Shown: in pieces, positions 13,422-25,892 of the stretch
How the letters are laid out: each line of letters starts with the position of its first letter
Numbering within the stretch: the stretch's first letter is position 1
NCBI GenBank assembly: GCA_026545765.1
Contig: CM048839.1
Span: 2,170,001-2,234,000, forward strand
Reading direction: 5' to 3'
Length of the DNA: 64,000 bases
From: Plantago major
Taxonomy: Eukaryota; Streptophyta; Magnoliopsida; Lamiales; Plantaginaceae
The notes under the pieces: model-generated
Told to the model about the DNA's origin: nothing
What the model saw: the letters and a program-made list of their open reading frames with translations, nothing else
Databases searched by the model: none
Program-made: the position numbers and the translations under genes

Positions 13422-16400
13422 GGCTGCTTCTGATCTGTGATGAGCACCTGAATTCTTGATTTTTGGAAACCAAAATCAAGAAATTTATGGCAAATTCTAA
13501 AATAGAAGATTGGATTAGTATATAGATTAGATTATTGGTGGTTCTATGTGAAATATTTTTTATTTGATTTTTCTATTTTTATCATGTATATATGCAGTTT
13601 TTGAATAGAAGCTACACAAGACTGAACAGAACAGGAGAAGAAGGTAAAATGATTGAATCAGGTCTATTATTTATATATATAAAAATGAATTAAATAAATA
13701 GGGAAAAGTAAAATTATTGAAATTGGAACATCTTTGACCTTTGGATTTTGTCTAAATTATATGGATTGTTCATGTTTTGACTTTCCACCTGCTATATAAC
13801 AGTAATAATGAAATTTTATTTTATTTTATTAAAGGGAAAATATATTGATTTGTTCGGTCAAAGGAAAACGCGTATATCATCGGGCACTCTGTCTTTTATA
13901 TTTTTACAACTTTATGAGCGAATGATTGTTATTACGGTTTTTTATTTTTTCAGACTTTAACTAGGCGTTTAAAGTTAGTAGTCTGAATAATTTATAGAAA
14001 CACTTGACTTGAACTTTTCATAAATTTATTAACATTACTCTAATTAAGCAAAAATGAAATTTCACTTGCCGTTATAAATTTATGATAATTAAAAAAAATG
14101 TATATAAAATGAAAGTAATATGAAAGACACTTATGGTAGATTATTTTTTGAAATTCTTCTTTTTATGTCATTCTTTATTTGACCTGATTAAAAAGCATTT
14201 AGACCGAACAATACTATTGGTGCTTCTGGGACAACAATGACGTGAAATCTTGAGATCATAAGTTGTTGTTCCGATGATTGTGGAGTCATTGTGGAGCTGC
14301 ACTCAAACGCAAGTTTGTCAAAACTGATACAGTTTAGTGAGTTTAGCAAGATATCGGGCTTAACTTACACATTAGTTCATTGTATGTCACCAAGTGAACT
14401 TTACATACAACATGCATTTAGGGACTGGACGATTTAAACTATTAATCTATGTGTTATTAAGTCTAAATGATGGATAGGACTTGGAGTAAAGGTAAGTTGG
14501 GGTAGAAGCCAGGGAGTGAGGATGGGATGGCATAAATCTAATTTCAAATGTTTGTCTCTAATTTTTTTAAATAATTAGTTTTTTTCCTCCTTTCACTTAC
14601 TACCAACTAATAGCATATGTGGTAATATTTGGTAAATTGCATTCGACCAATTTATTTATATTTTGTGCCACGCCTATCATCGTTCAAGTTAAGTTAGCAA
14701 CTAATTGAGTATTCGGAATAGCGTTTACATTAATTTTCACGATTTTACAAAATATCATGGAAGCAATATGTGGGTGGAATTTCATAGTGGTGTGACGTGC
14801 GTGTGTGTGTCCGGGTTTTTGGTATATTATGTTTATTTTGTTTGATTTATGACCTCTCATTGTCTTGCAAATCCGTCTCTCATTTACTTCCACGTGTGCT
14901 CCTTGCAAGGGACTATGATTTTATGCATGATTGGGCAGTTCCCATTGCGCCGCAAATGTATGACAGAGTCATACATTGTATAGTGAATTGTGAAAGTATT
15001 CAACATACTTTACCTGAAAACATTCAACTAAGAGTTGTCCATGTATATAATACTCATTCTGACTATCACAGTGGGCCGGGTGAGTTTATAAGGGCTCAAG
15101 CTCGAAAAATTAATTTCATGGTAGAGCTAAGCTAGCAAGTCGGGCACCTAACACACCCGCCTAGGAAATTACTAATTAGGAGAAAATGCATCACACTTCC
15201 TCTGTGTGTTGAGGTCGGACCCTCTATGCGGGTGAGGTTACTAGTGGGTTGCTAGCAAGTGATGTGTTCGTCTCACATATCAACAAATGTAATTTTATCG
15301 TGGACTTTTTCCTCAATTGTGATTGCATCGGGGAACTGCCCGAGCCAGTCATATGTCAGGTGTTTAGTCATGGTGTTTTTATATATGGACCCCCCCCCCC
15401 CCCCAAAAAAAAAAAAGGTTTAGCTATTTGATACAAGTAGCATTTTCAATGCTGATTTTAAACTTTAGTCCATCTTGAAATAATCCAACCGTACCACTTG
15501 AAAGTCATTACAGTTTAATTATGGCGATTCGTAAGAAATTTAGCTGACTCGTACAGTATGATGGCAGTGAGGCAGGCAATTTTAGTAATTTTGTTATACT
15601 TCTAATTATTGAATAACGCTAGTGAGTTAATTGTTGTAAGTAAGATAATAAAAAAATGTATAGTTACCTTTTAAGCGGGATAGTGGGATATTATTAAGTT
15701 TACATATGATTACAAATATCAGTAGATGAAGTTGTACGATACAACTTACAGTAAACTATTCCAAAGATTACTGAGAAGGTAAACTTCAACTAGTGCCCTT
15801 GATAAATCATAAATGTCTGATTCCACATAAGTACATTTGGTCGGTTTCGCACGAGCGCAGGAAGTTGAGGTTGCAAAAGCCCAACCCATTAAAGAGCATG
15901 GTATTGGCCCAATATGAATTGATAAAGTTCAATTTGGGTGCTCAGACCAAGTGCATCACTTATGACTTGTGAGCTATGATTCGGAAAATTCGAAACTTGT
16001 CTTCAAGTTGGTGTGAACTGCGAAGCTTAACATCTAAAGCTTATTTCATTTTTGCTTTTGTTACCTAGGTTATAAAATTGAATACTTGATATCATAGTTG
16101 ACGTATCAAAATGTTCAAAAGTTGATAGGAACTGAGTGTCTATTAGTATATCATAACGGATACATTTAATGAAGTATCACGAATGTAAATGGATTAAGAT
16201 AAACTACTTACTACTCTTTTGAATAATAGTAATTAGTTTTGTGAACCGTTAAGAACTCACAAATAATACTGTATTTTCGAAATCCGAATGTATATTATTT
16301 ATAGTAACGATTTCACCCCTTTCTTGCAAACTAGTATTTCCAACAAGTTGGTGTTACTAACACTCCAAGACTACTACTACTGGCTTGGTAGAAAACTCCA

Positions 16401-17512
16401 GTAGAGGAAATTGTGACCATCCACTAGTGATAAAAGATAAGACATGTACTTGATGTTGAAGCAAAAATCTAAGCAAGAAACAAAAAAAGGAAACCCTTTC
16501 CATACACAACCAAACAAACTTCCATTTCCAGAAATCGTGACAGGACCAACCAATGGAGTCCATTCTGAAAATTCCAGCCCAATCTTGTTACAGTCCCGCC
16601 GGTTCTGTTTATACAAATCTTAAAATACAATCTCGTTCCGATATAACTTGGTATATTTAATATTTTAATTATCTCATTTGGCTCTATACATTATTAAAAA
16701 TTAAGTCACCCCACTTGCAACAAATAGTAAACTTTAAATTCTAGGTGTTAGGAAGTAAGACTATCAAGAAGCATCTATTCAACAAAACTAAGTCATAACT
16801 TAGATTGTAGTTTGTTAGGTAGCTAGTCGAGAAGCGAATTGATTTTTATGAAGGTATTCATTCTAAAATTACCTGAACATAATTAGATTTCGTTCATGTT
16901 CATATGCCTTAGTAAATTCATCAAATTTATAAATTTACTGAAAGTTTTAATTTACTGTTTCGTTAAAATTAAAATTGAGAAAATCGGGTTAAAAACACCT
17001 TCCTAAATCGATCAATCTCTTAATGCTAATCAATCTTCTTACTGTCAACGTTTACTCTTTTCACTTTCTATTGGCAAATTTACTTCATCATCAAAGGGCT
17101 GGCCTACAAAAAGATTTTGTCATGGAATAGTGGGGCTGATTGCCAGAATCTATATTCCATAGTACTCCACCATTATGTTGCCATAATAATAAATTAATAA
17201 TCAACTACTACAAAGTAATTTTTTTTATTTTTTATTTTTTACAAAGAAAACTATTTATTTCTTCATTAGAAAAACAAGAAAAAAAGCTGTTAAAAATGAA
17301 AAATGGGAGAAGAAAAAGCTGCAGCTAGAAGAACACAAACAAACCAGTAGCTGCAAAACCCTTATCACAAAAGCCTTATCACCACACCACCAAATCAATT
17401 TCACATTCCTACTACACTCTCCTTCTTCACCAAATCCCCTTATCTCTTCAATCACTCTCCAATTCCCTATCCACTTTCTCCCAAACCCTAAACCCCAATT
17501 TCTTCCTCGCCC
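13422..17512. other. Intergenic region between divergent AAA ATPase and TOC159 genes
   Basis: This region of about 4.1 kb separates two divergently transcribed genes, so both promoters should lie in it. It is AT-rich and has many short open frames but none with a recognisable domain. A C15/A12-type homopolymer junction sits at about 15390-15416. No convincing RNA gene or transposon end was found. Confidence 0.6.
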
Positions 17513-20500
17513 ATGGACTCCACGGAGCCAACCAAGCTCAAGCAATCCGAGAGTTCATCAGGTTCTTCCTCTTCTTCCTCATCCTCTTATAGCTCTGATT
17601 CCTCTGATAATGATGAGCAAATGAACGATGTTACTGTTAGTCAAGTTAATGGTGATAATAGTACTAGGAGTTATAATACCGATGCTGTTTCTGATGGTGA
17701 AGGTTATTTGAGCGGTGAGGAGGAGTTTGTTATGGCGTTGGATAAGGTTGTAGGGGCTGGAGATGAGGGGAATTCTGATGGACCTGCTTTTGTCGATGCT
17801 CCCCCGGCTATTGATAATGACGATGATGAATTGAATGGGGTGGGTGTTGATGTCGAAAAGAGGGGCGTCGAATTGAATGGTGGGATTGTTGATTCTGTTG
17901 GTACAAGTGATGTGAATTTTGTTGAGAGTGGTGGCGGAGGTGTGGAGGGTGGTAGGGATGTTGTGGTGGATGGAGATGAGGTGAAAGGAGATAAGGTTGG
18001 GGTGCCAAAAGAGGGGGTTAATGAGGTCGAATCTCCTTTGGTTGAGACCGGTGATGCGAAGCTCAATGAGGAAGGGGATTCTATTGTTGATGCCATTCAG
18101 GTTGATGTGGCTGGTCCGGGGGTAGTTGTTGTTGGGGAGACGAGTGAAAACGCTGAATCTTTGGCTACTGGGGATGAAGTTAAGGTAGCTGAGACTGAAG
18201 AGGAGGTTTTAGATGTCGAGCCCAAATCCTTGGCTGCGGAGGATGAAGTTTGTGAAACTGAGACAAAAGAGGAGGCCTTGGTTGTCGAGCCCAAATCCTT
18301 GGCTGTGGAGGATGAAGTTTGTGAAGCTGACACGAAAGAGGAGGCCTCGGCCGTGGAACACCAATCTCTGGCTGTTACAGATGATGCTGGTGAAGCTGAC
18401 ACGAAAGCAGATGATTTGGATGTTGGAGGTGAAGTTAGTGAAGCTGACTCAAAGGCGGAGGATTTGGCCGTGGAAGATAAATCCTTGGCTGTTGGGACTG
18501 AAGTTAGTGAAGCTGACACAAAAGAGGAGGCGTCCGCTGTTGAACCCAGAGAGTCACTGGTACTTGATGCTACTGGTGCAAAGCTCACTACTGAAGGGGA
18601 TTCTGTTGTTGCCACCATTAAGGTTGATGTGGTTGAGCCAGGGGTAGTGGTTGTTGGGGAGACGAACGAAAACGGAGAAGTGCAAAATAACCAAGAGGTG
18701 GAAGATGTTGTGGGGATTGACAGTGTTGAACAAGAAAATGTGGATGCGGCCGTTCCTGGTGATGTGAAGCTCACAGCTGAAGGGGATTCTATTGTTGATA
18801 CCATTCAGGTTAAGGTTGCACCGGCAGCCCCTGGGGTGGCTGTTGTAGGGGAGGTGGAAGAAAATGATGGTGAAAAAATTGCACGGGAGGTGTCCGTTGG
18901 ATCTGTTAATGGCTCTGATGAAAGCAGTGCTTGTGTTGGGGAGAGTTCCGAGGCTTCGGTGAAGAATACAGATGTTGATGAAAAATTGGATGCACAGACT
19001 ATTGTTGATTCCGTAAATGGAGTGCACTCAAGTAGTGATTCTGCCGGCGGCGTAGACACTGAGAGAAGCATGAAGGAGCCAGTGAGAGAACCTCAGCCTG
19101 TTCTCTCTAATGAGGCCACTGAGAATGGCATCATATCAAAATCTGACACCGATAAGGAGGTTGAGATTGTCGAAAAAACAACTGAATCAAACCCAAATGT
19201 AAATGAGCTCCGGGACTCGAATTCTGGCATGGTGCAATCCAATGGTGAACATACAGGTAATTCTAAATGTTTTTTTATGAATGATGATGGCACATCTGAA
19301 GATTAAAATTGTTTATTTTGGCTGTGCCTGATCCCAAATTGACTGCAGGTGAAGAAGATAACCCGGAAGACTCTTCATCTGAGGGTGATGAAGATGATTT
19401 GATATTTGGGAGTGAGGCAGCAAAAAGGTTCATTGAGGGTTTGGAACAAGATTCTGGTACGGTGTCTCGTAATGGTGCTGGCCAGTTAGATGGTCAAATT
19501 GTCACTGATTCAGAAGAGGAAGGTGACAGTGATGATGATGGAGATGGCAAAGAAATGTTTGATTCTGCAGCCCTAGCTGCTCTTTTAAAAGCTGCAACTG
19601 GTGCTGACTCAACCATTAGTGTCACTTCTCAAGATGGATCAAGGCTTTTCTCAGTTGAGCGGCCAGCAGGGCTGGGTTCTTCGCTTCGGTCTCTGAGACC
19701 TGCTCCCCGCCCCAATCGCCCCACCCTTTTCGGTTCTTCGGCTCTTTCTGGTGGTGTGGAATCTGATGAAAACTTGAGCGAAGATGAGAAGAAGAAGCTG
19801 GAGAAGTTGCAACAGATCAGAGTGAAATTTTTGAGGCTTGTTCACAGGTTAGGTCTTACTCCTGAAGCATCTGTGGCAGAACAGGTGTTATACCGCTTGG
19901 CACTTTTAGGCGGAAGGCAGGGCACCCAGTCTTTTAGCCTGGATGCTGCTAAGCAAATGGCTTCCCAGCTTGAATCTGAGGGTGCAAGTGATTTGGATTT
20001 CTCTGTGAACATCTTGGTTCTTGGAAAATCCGGAGTGGGGAAAAGTGCCACCATAAATTCAATTTTCGGTGATCAGAAGACTTCTATTGATGCTTTTGGA
20101 ACTGGCACTGCTACCACAAAGGCAATTTCTGGAGATATTAATGGTGTGAAGGTTCATCTTGTTGACACACCAGGGCTGAAGTCTTCTGTGATGGAGCAGA
20201 GTTTTAACCGCAGTGTGCTGTCTTCTGTTCAAAAGATCTCAAAGAGAAACCCTCCTGATGTTGTGCTTTATGTTGACCGTTTGGATACACAAACTAGAGA
20301 TCTTAACGACCTCCCGCTCCTGAAAACAGTTACGGGTTCACTTGGTCCTTCTATCTGGCGAAGTGCAATAGTTACTCTCACTCACGGTGCTTCTGCACCT
20401 CCAGATGGACCTTCTGGTACCCCTCTGAGTTACGAGGTGTTCGTATCTCAAAGATCACATGTTGTCCAACAGTTGATCGGGCATGCTGTGGGTGATTTAC

Positions 20501-21936
20501 GCATGATGAGCCCAAGTCTGATGAATCCTGTTTCGTTGGTGGAAAATCACCGTGATTGCAGAAAGAATCGGGAAGGGCAAAAGATCCTTCCAAATGGTCA
20601 GAGTTGGAGACCTCAATTACTCCTGTTATGTTACTCGATGAAGATTTTGTCAGAAGCAAGTGCACTCTCGAAACCTCAAGATCCGTTTGATCATCGGAAG
20701 CTATTCGGGTTTCGAGCCCGCAGCCCACCGGTTTCATACATGCTGCAGTCAATGATGCAGTCTCGATCCCACCCGAAACTTCCATCTGATCAGGGTGCTG
20801 ACAGCATCGACTCCGATATTGACTTGGATGATTTCTCAGATTCTGACCAAGAAGACGGAGAAGATGAGTACGATCAGCTTCCGCCATTTAAGCCTCTCAA
20901 GAAGGTGCAGCTTGCTAAACTCAGCGATGAACAGAAGAAGGCATACTTTGAAGAGTATGACTATAGAGTGAAGCTTCTCCAGAAGAAGCAGTGGAGAGAG
21001 GAATTGAAGAGAATGAGAGAAATCAAAAAGAGGGGCAAAGATGCTACGGTTGATTATGGATTTCCTGAGGATGATCAGGATTCTGGAGCAGCAGCTCCAG
21101 TTGCAGTTCCTTTACCAGATATGGCACTACCTCCTTCCTTTGATGGTGATAATCCTGCATACAGATACCGTTTTTTGGAGCCAACTTCACAGCTTCTTGC
21201 TAGGCCAGTTCTTGATAGCCATGGCTGGGACCATGACTGTGGCTATGATGGTGTCAATCTAGAACACAGCCTTGCTATCATGAATCAATTTCCATTAGCA
21301 TATACCATTCAAGTCACAAAAGACAAGAAGGACTTCACTGTTAGTTTGGATTCCTCTGTTGCCACAAAGCATGGTGACAAGATGTCAAGCATGTTGGGTT
21401 TTGATATTCAGAGCTTGGGCAAGCAACTTGCATATATCTTTCGTGGGGAGACAAAATTCAAGAACCTGAGGAAGAACAAAGCAACAGCCGGGATTTCTTT
21501 CACTGTATTAGGTGAAAACGTGGTCCCAGGTGTGAAGATCGAAGACCAGATCACTTTAGGAAAGCAGTATCTCTTGGTTGGCTGTGTAGGTGCCGTGAAA
21601 TCCCAGCAGGACACTGCTTATGGAGCGAACTTTGAATTGCAGAGGAGGAACGCTGATCTTCCGGTAGGCCAGGTTGAGTCCTCGTTGACCTTGTCATTAG
21701 TGAAATGGAGAGGCGAGTTGGCGTTGGGTTTTAGCAGTCTTGTCAATTTCTCTATTGGGCGTAACTCGAAGGTGGCTGTTCGAGCTGGAATCAATAATAA
21801 GATGAGTGGGCAGCTAACAGTGAGGACAAGCAGCTCAGAGCATCTTTCTCTTGCACTTGCTGCTGTTTTGCCAACAGTTCTTTCCATTTACAAGAAACTC
21901 AGGCCTACACCAGATGAGAAGTACTCCGTTTACTAG
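17513..21936 (+). CDS. TOC159: TOC159-type preprotein import receptor of the chloroplast outer envelope, 2 exons, 1443 aa
   Basis: Exons are 17513-19256 and 19349-21936, with a 92-bp GT-AG intron after ...GEHT. The ATG lies in the good context CCCATGG. The product is a GTPase receptor for the transit peptides of nuclear-encoded plastid proteins, working with TOC34 and TOC75. Three domains are visible: an acidic, Ser/Glu/Val-rich A-domain (about 1-780) with internal repeats; a G-domain with G1 motif GKSGVGKS (about 807-814), G3 DTPG (about 854-857) and a G4-like TLTHG near 924; and an M-domain (about 1075-1443) containing QLPPFKPLKK and YFEEYDYRVKLLQKKQW, ending in KYSVY. Length is close to Arabidopsis TOC159 (about 1500 aa), and the local gene order supports TOC159 rather than TOC132/TOC120. 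The gene appears intact. Retaining the intron would end the frame at 19304-19306, about 16 codons past the junction. Confidence 0.96.
18051..18866 (+). repeat. Two-level internal repeats in the TOC159 A-domain
   Basis: A block of about 100 bp containing GGGGATTCTRTTGTTG recurs at 18051-18150, 18574-18672 and 18758-18866; each encodes a segment like EGDSIVDAIQVDV followed by GVVVVGE. Between the first two blocks (about 18151-18549) a 69-bp, 23-residue unit with SLAVEDEV and EADTKEEA occurs about five to six times in frame. Repeats keep the acidic character and the frame, which is consistent with expansion under weak sequence constraint. Confidence 0.85.
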
Positions 21937-23431
21937 TTTTGTCTTTCTTTTTTACATTATTGCTGTGTTACGTTTTTGCTTAATAACAGAGTATCATGTG
22001 AGCAGCAGATGCTTTACTGATTCCTTTGCTTTTTGAAAAATTGTCGCATTTTTCCATCCAGTATTTCCTTGTCACAGTATTGAGTTCCAAGCAGGTGTAC
22101 TATTAATCTATTATGAATGAGATACAGAGTAGCAATATACCTTTTTCTTATGCCTGCTTTTCCTTCTCGTGGGTTTGCATATGTTTCTAGACTTACAGTC
22201 CTAAAAAGACCATCTCCAAAGGTATTTCAGAAATTTTCTATCAATCTTGCGAGAGATTTGGGTCTACATGCTTGAATTCTGATATAAGACATAGCTGATT
22301 GCTGGATGAAATTACTGAGTATATACGACATTGTTGAATGTTGATAGCTTTTGTCATGTAATTGGAAAAACAAAAACGTACCTGTATAGAATGAGATGAA
22401 TGCAGTTGTGTAAGTGAAAGCAAAGTTCTGTTTATAGTTAGTTGCATCTTTGTAAGTTAGGTAAATTGCCATCTAGCATACATGATAAATACAGTTTCCA
22501 GCATGTTGATATGGATTCATTAGAGGAAAACAGGCTTGCAGCTTACTACCTGAAGCTCAACTATTGGCAGATTCGGAATTTAACTTGTTTGGTGCTGGCA
22601 TAGCTGAGCTAGATGATGTTTTATTAAATGTTTGTGAACGCTTCTGATTGTTAGAAGCGTTAAAAAGTAAGTTCTACTGTACGTACAGTTCTCTATTTAG
22701 TCTCCTTGTCATTGCTTGACAAATTGATGCTGGTCACGGCTGCGTCTTTCAGTGTGTGCTACTAAAATTATTGATATTGCAGATAGAATAGATTGCCCAG
22801 ACCTGTGGATTTGTCTGTTGTATCTGCTACTTCATTGGCATAGCCTACCACTTCCCCAGAAGCCCTACTTGATCGATTTGTTTGCTCTTCTTTTGCCTGT
22901 CAGTAATTAAATTCTTTTTCTTCGATTATTCGCAGGCAGTGGTAAAATTCTTTCTCCACAGACAACAAAAACATTGTAGCAAGTAGCAACTAATAAGTAG
23001 ATTTGTTTGTAAGTTGCTGCAAGCCTGCAATACTTTGTTTGACTGCTGTTCTTTGGACTTGTATGATAGCCTCATTAGTGAAATAGAGGCCATTCAATTG
23101 ATTCTTCCAGCAACGTACAAGGACTCAACACTCTTTTACCATTTTGGAGACTTTTTTTTTTTTTTTCCTTTTCGATTTTTTGTTTTGTTCTGTTTTTGGA
23201 ATATCGGCTTTGACAGAAAGGTACGAGGATAATGTATAATTTTTCCTTGAAGGCCTGACAGTCATTAAGATATATAGAACACTTGGGAATAAGCATATTT
23301 GATATTGACATGTACCAAAATGTAATCTGGTGCATTGTTTTAATTTGACTGTTTTGATGCCTATATAATCCTATCAGAAGCAAACTATTGTTTGTTGCAT
23401 CCCATTTCAATACTACTGTTTCTGATCCATA
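21937..23431. other. Intergenic region downstream of TOC159
   Basis: The first few hundred bases should be the TOC159 3' UTR. No protein domain, RNA gene or transposon terminus was recognised. A T-rich tract lies at about 23150-23170. The right part may include 5' untranslated or intronic sequence of the GRAS locus, but no splice model could be fixed. Confidence 0.5.
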
Positions 23432-23770
23432 ATGAAACACCACACAGCAAAAGACAGTGAAAAAGATGTGGAATCTAAGGGGGAGGTTGTCTGCAAATTG
23501 CAGGCTCCATTTGAGATCGTGGCCATGTATAGACGCTGACTGAAACGTTTGAGAAGTAGCGAATCTGGTAAGCTACATGAGCTGAAAACAAACTGCCCGA
23601 GTTCAGAACTGGAAACCACCCCAAATACTTCTCGTGTATTATCTGCTACGAGCATCCTGAGGATGGCAAGAATGAAACAACACAGTTCAGAGAGAAGTGA
23701 TCTTCGTAGCATCCTGAGGATGGCAAGAATGAAACAACACAGTTCAGAGAGAAGTGATCTTCGAATATAA
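23432..23770 (+). pseudogene. Probable N-terminal remnant of the GRAS gene, with stop, duplication and frameshift
   Basis: An ATG at 23432 opens 35 codons to a TGA at 23537-23539. The same frame then stays open to a TAA at 23768-23770 and encodes RVLSATSILRMARMK. This resembles the segment just upstream of the GRAS domain in some plant GRAS proteins (inference from memory). A 57-bp unit is tandemly duplicated in frame (23651-23707 and 23708-23764). The GRAS domain continues in the next frame (+1) from about 23760. Either this is a broken 5' part, or an unseen intron or assembly error joins the frames; both remain open. Confidence 0.45.
23651..23764 (+). repeat. 57-bp tandem duplication before the GRAS domain
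   Basis: Units 23651-23707 and 23708-23764 are identical except for the last base (T versus A). Each starts AGCATCCTGAGGATGGCAAG and ends with GATCTTCG. The length, 19 codons, preserves frame. Near identity implies a recent event. Confidence 0.95.
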
Positions 23771-23795
23771 TGCTGGTCTTTCCCATGAGAATGAA

Positions 23796-24884
23796 ATGCA
23801 CGTTAAACGTGCTATTTCACTCCTCAATGCTGCTGAAAGCTTTTCACTCAGAGACTTTAGTCGAGCCGAAAAATTGCTCTGTCCACTCCTTTCGGCTTTC
23901 CCTGGTGATCACCCTGTTGAGAGAGTTATCGCGTCTTTTGCTAGGTATTTACATGAAATGATTGGTGTAGTGAGCTATCCAAAGAGAAGAGTCATGACAC
24001 ATTCTGACATAGAAGAAGCGTGGATGCATGTAAGAACTGATATCCATACCTGTGAACAGGGACTCCCTTTCCTTCAAATCTCCCATTTCACCGCGATACA
24101 GACAGTACTGGACTATGTTGGATCAGCTGAGAGGATTCACTTTATTGACATTGGAGCAAAGTTAGGGTCTCAGTGGATAATTCTGATCCATGCTCTTGCT
24201 ACCCGCGAACCACTAAGACCAAAGAGGCTCAAGATAAGTGCAGTCTCCAAGGACGAGGATCTATGCGAAGAAACTGGCAAGCTGCTGTCAACTGTTACAA
24301 AGTCCATGAATTTGCCCTTTACCTTTGCAAGAGTTCACAGTGGAAAGAACAACCTGATCAAAAGAAATCTTTTCGAGCTAGAGGATGGTGAAACGGTAGC
24401 AGTTTTCATGGAACATTGTCTTTTTGGCTTTTCGACCACCTCCAAGAATCTAGTCACTGTAATCCTAGAGATCAGGAACCTCAATCCTTGCGTGATAGTT
24501 GTCATTGAAGTAGAAGCAGATACCAAAGGCAACTTTCAGGGAGCGTTGTTTCTCTGTAGTGCCATGTTCGATTCTCTAGAAGCTTGCCTGGAACGTGACA
24601 ATCGTTTTAGGAAGGCATGCGAGCACTTATACTTTCACCAGGTAGTTAACAATTGCGAGCAACACCTCGTGATTGATTTTTGGCGTTTGTATCTTGCTAG
24701 GTTTGGTATCGTTGAGACGGACCTGAGTCCTTTGTCAATGTGTCAAGCAAGATTGCTGATTAGAGAATCTGCAAGCTGGAGATGTTGCACTCTGGATATG
24801 AACAGGAAATCTATGCTTATGGGGTGGAATAGTACCCCGTTGCACTCTGTGTCTGCCTGGAAAATCCAGCTTACGCAGGGCTAA
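23796..24884 (+). CDS. GRAS-domain protein (putative transcriptional regulator), 362 aa from the first in-frame ATG
   Basis: The first in-frame ATG, 23796, gives MHVKRAISLLNAAES; the frame is open upstream to about 23733. The order of GRAS elements is recognisable. There is an N-terminal leucine-rich helix region with HPVERVIASFARYLHEMI, then a VHIID-like core IHFIDIGAKLGSQW (about 114-127), then a region ending in CVIVVIEVEADTKG, then SAMFDSLEACLERD (PFYRE-type). The SAW segment at the C-terminus carries RLLIRESASWRCC, GWNSTPLHSVSAWK and ends at 24884. GRAS proteins include DELLA and SCARECROW-type regulators; no DELLA motif is visible here. The canonical VHIID is diverged and the upstream region is disrupted, so a truncated functional gene or a young pseudogene are both possible. 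It lies between TOC159 and RALF. Confidence 0.75.
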   Translation: MHVKRAISLLNAAESFSLRDFSRAEKLLCPLLSAFPGDHPVERVIASFARYLHEMIGVVSYPKRRVMTHSDIEEAWMHVRTDIHTCEQGLPFLQISHFTAIQTVLDYVGSAERIHFIDIGAKLGSQWIILIHALATREPLRPKRLKISAVSKDEDLCEETGKLLSTVTKSMNLPFTFARVHSGKNNLIKRNLFELEDGETVAVFMEHCLFGFSTTSKNLVTVILEIRNLNPCVIVVIEVEADTKGNFQGALFLCSAMFDSLEACLERDNRFRKACEHLYFHQVVNNCEQHLVIDFWRLYLARFGIVETDLSPLSMCQARLLIRESASWRCCTLDMNRKSMLMGWNSTPLHSVSAWKIQLTQG

Positions 24885-25439
24885 CTGGACAGTATGCATT
24901 GAGATGGCTTAAGTGAGGATTTCCTGTTTGCCTTAAGATCCGGTTTCTAATGTTGTATTCGGTTTAGGAGTTATACGAATACAAGATGCTGCATTCGAGA
25001 ATCATAGCTTGTTACTCTATTTAATATCACAAGTTCTAAACATATTCCATTTTCGTCATTTCCAACGGATTCTCAACGTATTCCATTTTCATCATTCCCA
25101 ACAAGTTATTAACATTTACTTATTTCATAAACTTTACCTTCTTTATATATGATCTGACCACATATTTAGCTAGCTATATATAAAGAATGCAAGAGAAATA
25201 TGTAACTAGACATTCCATTCCAATTTGAAAATGCAAAAACCTTAGTAATTATTACAACCATCTTATTAATTCCAAATTTCCAACTAGTCCCCTAAATACA
25301 CATGGAAAACTGCTGTTGGCACTTCACTTTCCACTAGTGCCAATCCACCTTCTTTGACAAAAATGACTGCCAATAGCAAAACTCACCATGCCAACAGCAA
25401 ATCCCATATCAAAGGGACAACGGAGAAAACGAAGAAACC
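24885..25439. other. Intergenic between convergent GRAS and RALF genes
   Basis: These 555 bp hold the 3' ends of two convergent genes. The sequence is AT-rich, with a short imperfect direct repeat around 25030-25110 (ATTCCATTTTCGTCATT and ATTCCATTTTCATCATT). Nothing else is visible. Confidence 0.6.
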
Positions 25440-25790
25440 TCAACTCCGGCACTGCGTCGCAGCCGAGCAAGTCCGCGTATACGGATTCGCCTCCGCACCC
25501 GGTTGGCAGTTGTAATAGGAAGCTCCTTGCCTTGAACAAGGCACATTGTTAGCTTGCAGTGACTCGTAGCTAATATACCTTTCAGTCCCCTGTAAAATAC
25601 GCCTGTTGAACTCGGAGTCGAACTCGAACTCGTCTGCCGCACAATCTGCAACCGTTCCTTGGCAAGCGACCGGCTTGTTGATCATTGTTGTTGTTTTTGT
25701 CCAGGTGAAGTCGCTGGTGGTGGTGGGGAGGAAGAGCGCCGCCAGTGTCACGGCGGAGAGAAGGTGGCGGAGCAAGTGAGAGTCGGTCAT
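25440..25790 (-). CDS. RALF: RALF (rapid alkalinization factor) peptide precursor, 116 aa, single exon
   Basis: The start at 25790 (MTDSHLLRHLL) is chosen because it immediately begins a hydrophobic secretory signal (about 1-26). An upstream in-frame ATG would add 35 residues before the signal and is unlikely. The pro-region is followed by the S1P-type cleavage site RRIL (63-66), giving a mature peptide of about 50 residues. The mature part has YISY (72-75), needed for receptor binding in the family, and four cysteines (85, 95, 108, 114) in the order CSRQGASYYNC and CSAATQC. RALF peptides are secreted and signal through FERONIA-type receptor kinases to alkalinise the apoplast and restrain growth. 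The closest known group is RALF1/RALF33; synteny with the AAA and LPA1 genes favours RALF1. The gene looks intact. Confidence 0.96.
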   Translation of the reverse strand: MTDSHLLRHLLSAVTLAALFLPTTTSDFTWTKTTTMINKPVACQGTVADCAADEFEFDSEFNRRILQGTERYISYESLQANNVPCSRQGASYYNCQPGAEANPYTRTCSAATQCRS

Positions 25791-25892
25791 TGTTTTATGA
25801 GTTTGGAGAAAAATCAGAAAGGCTTTTGTCGTATGAAGAAAAGGCTGAAAGAAGAGTTTGTTGGGAGTTGAAAGCAAACTGAGCGGGATGGG

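Noticed and set aside
17704-19293. Long open frames antisense to the TOC159 A-domain (Ser/Thr/Pro-rich)
   Set aside because: They are shadows of the Glu/Val-rich coding strand repeats and have no start context, introns or domains.
20378-20887. 169-codon open frame antisense to the TOC159 G-domain
   Set aside because: It is fully inside a conserved exon of a known gene, with no recognisable domain.
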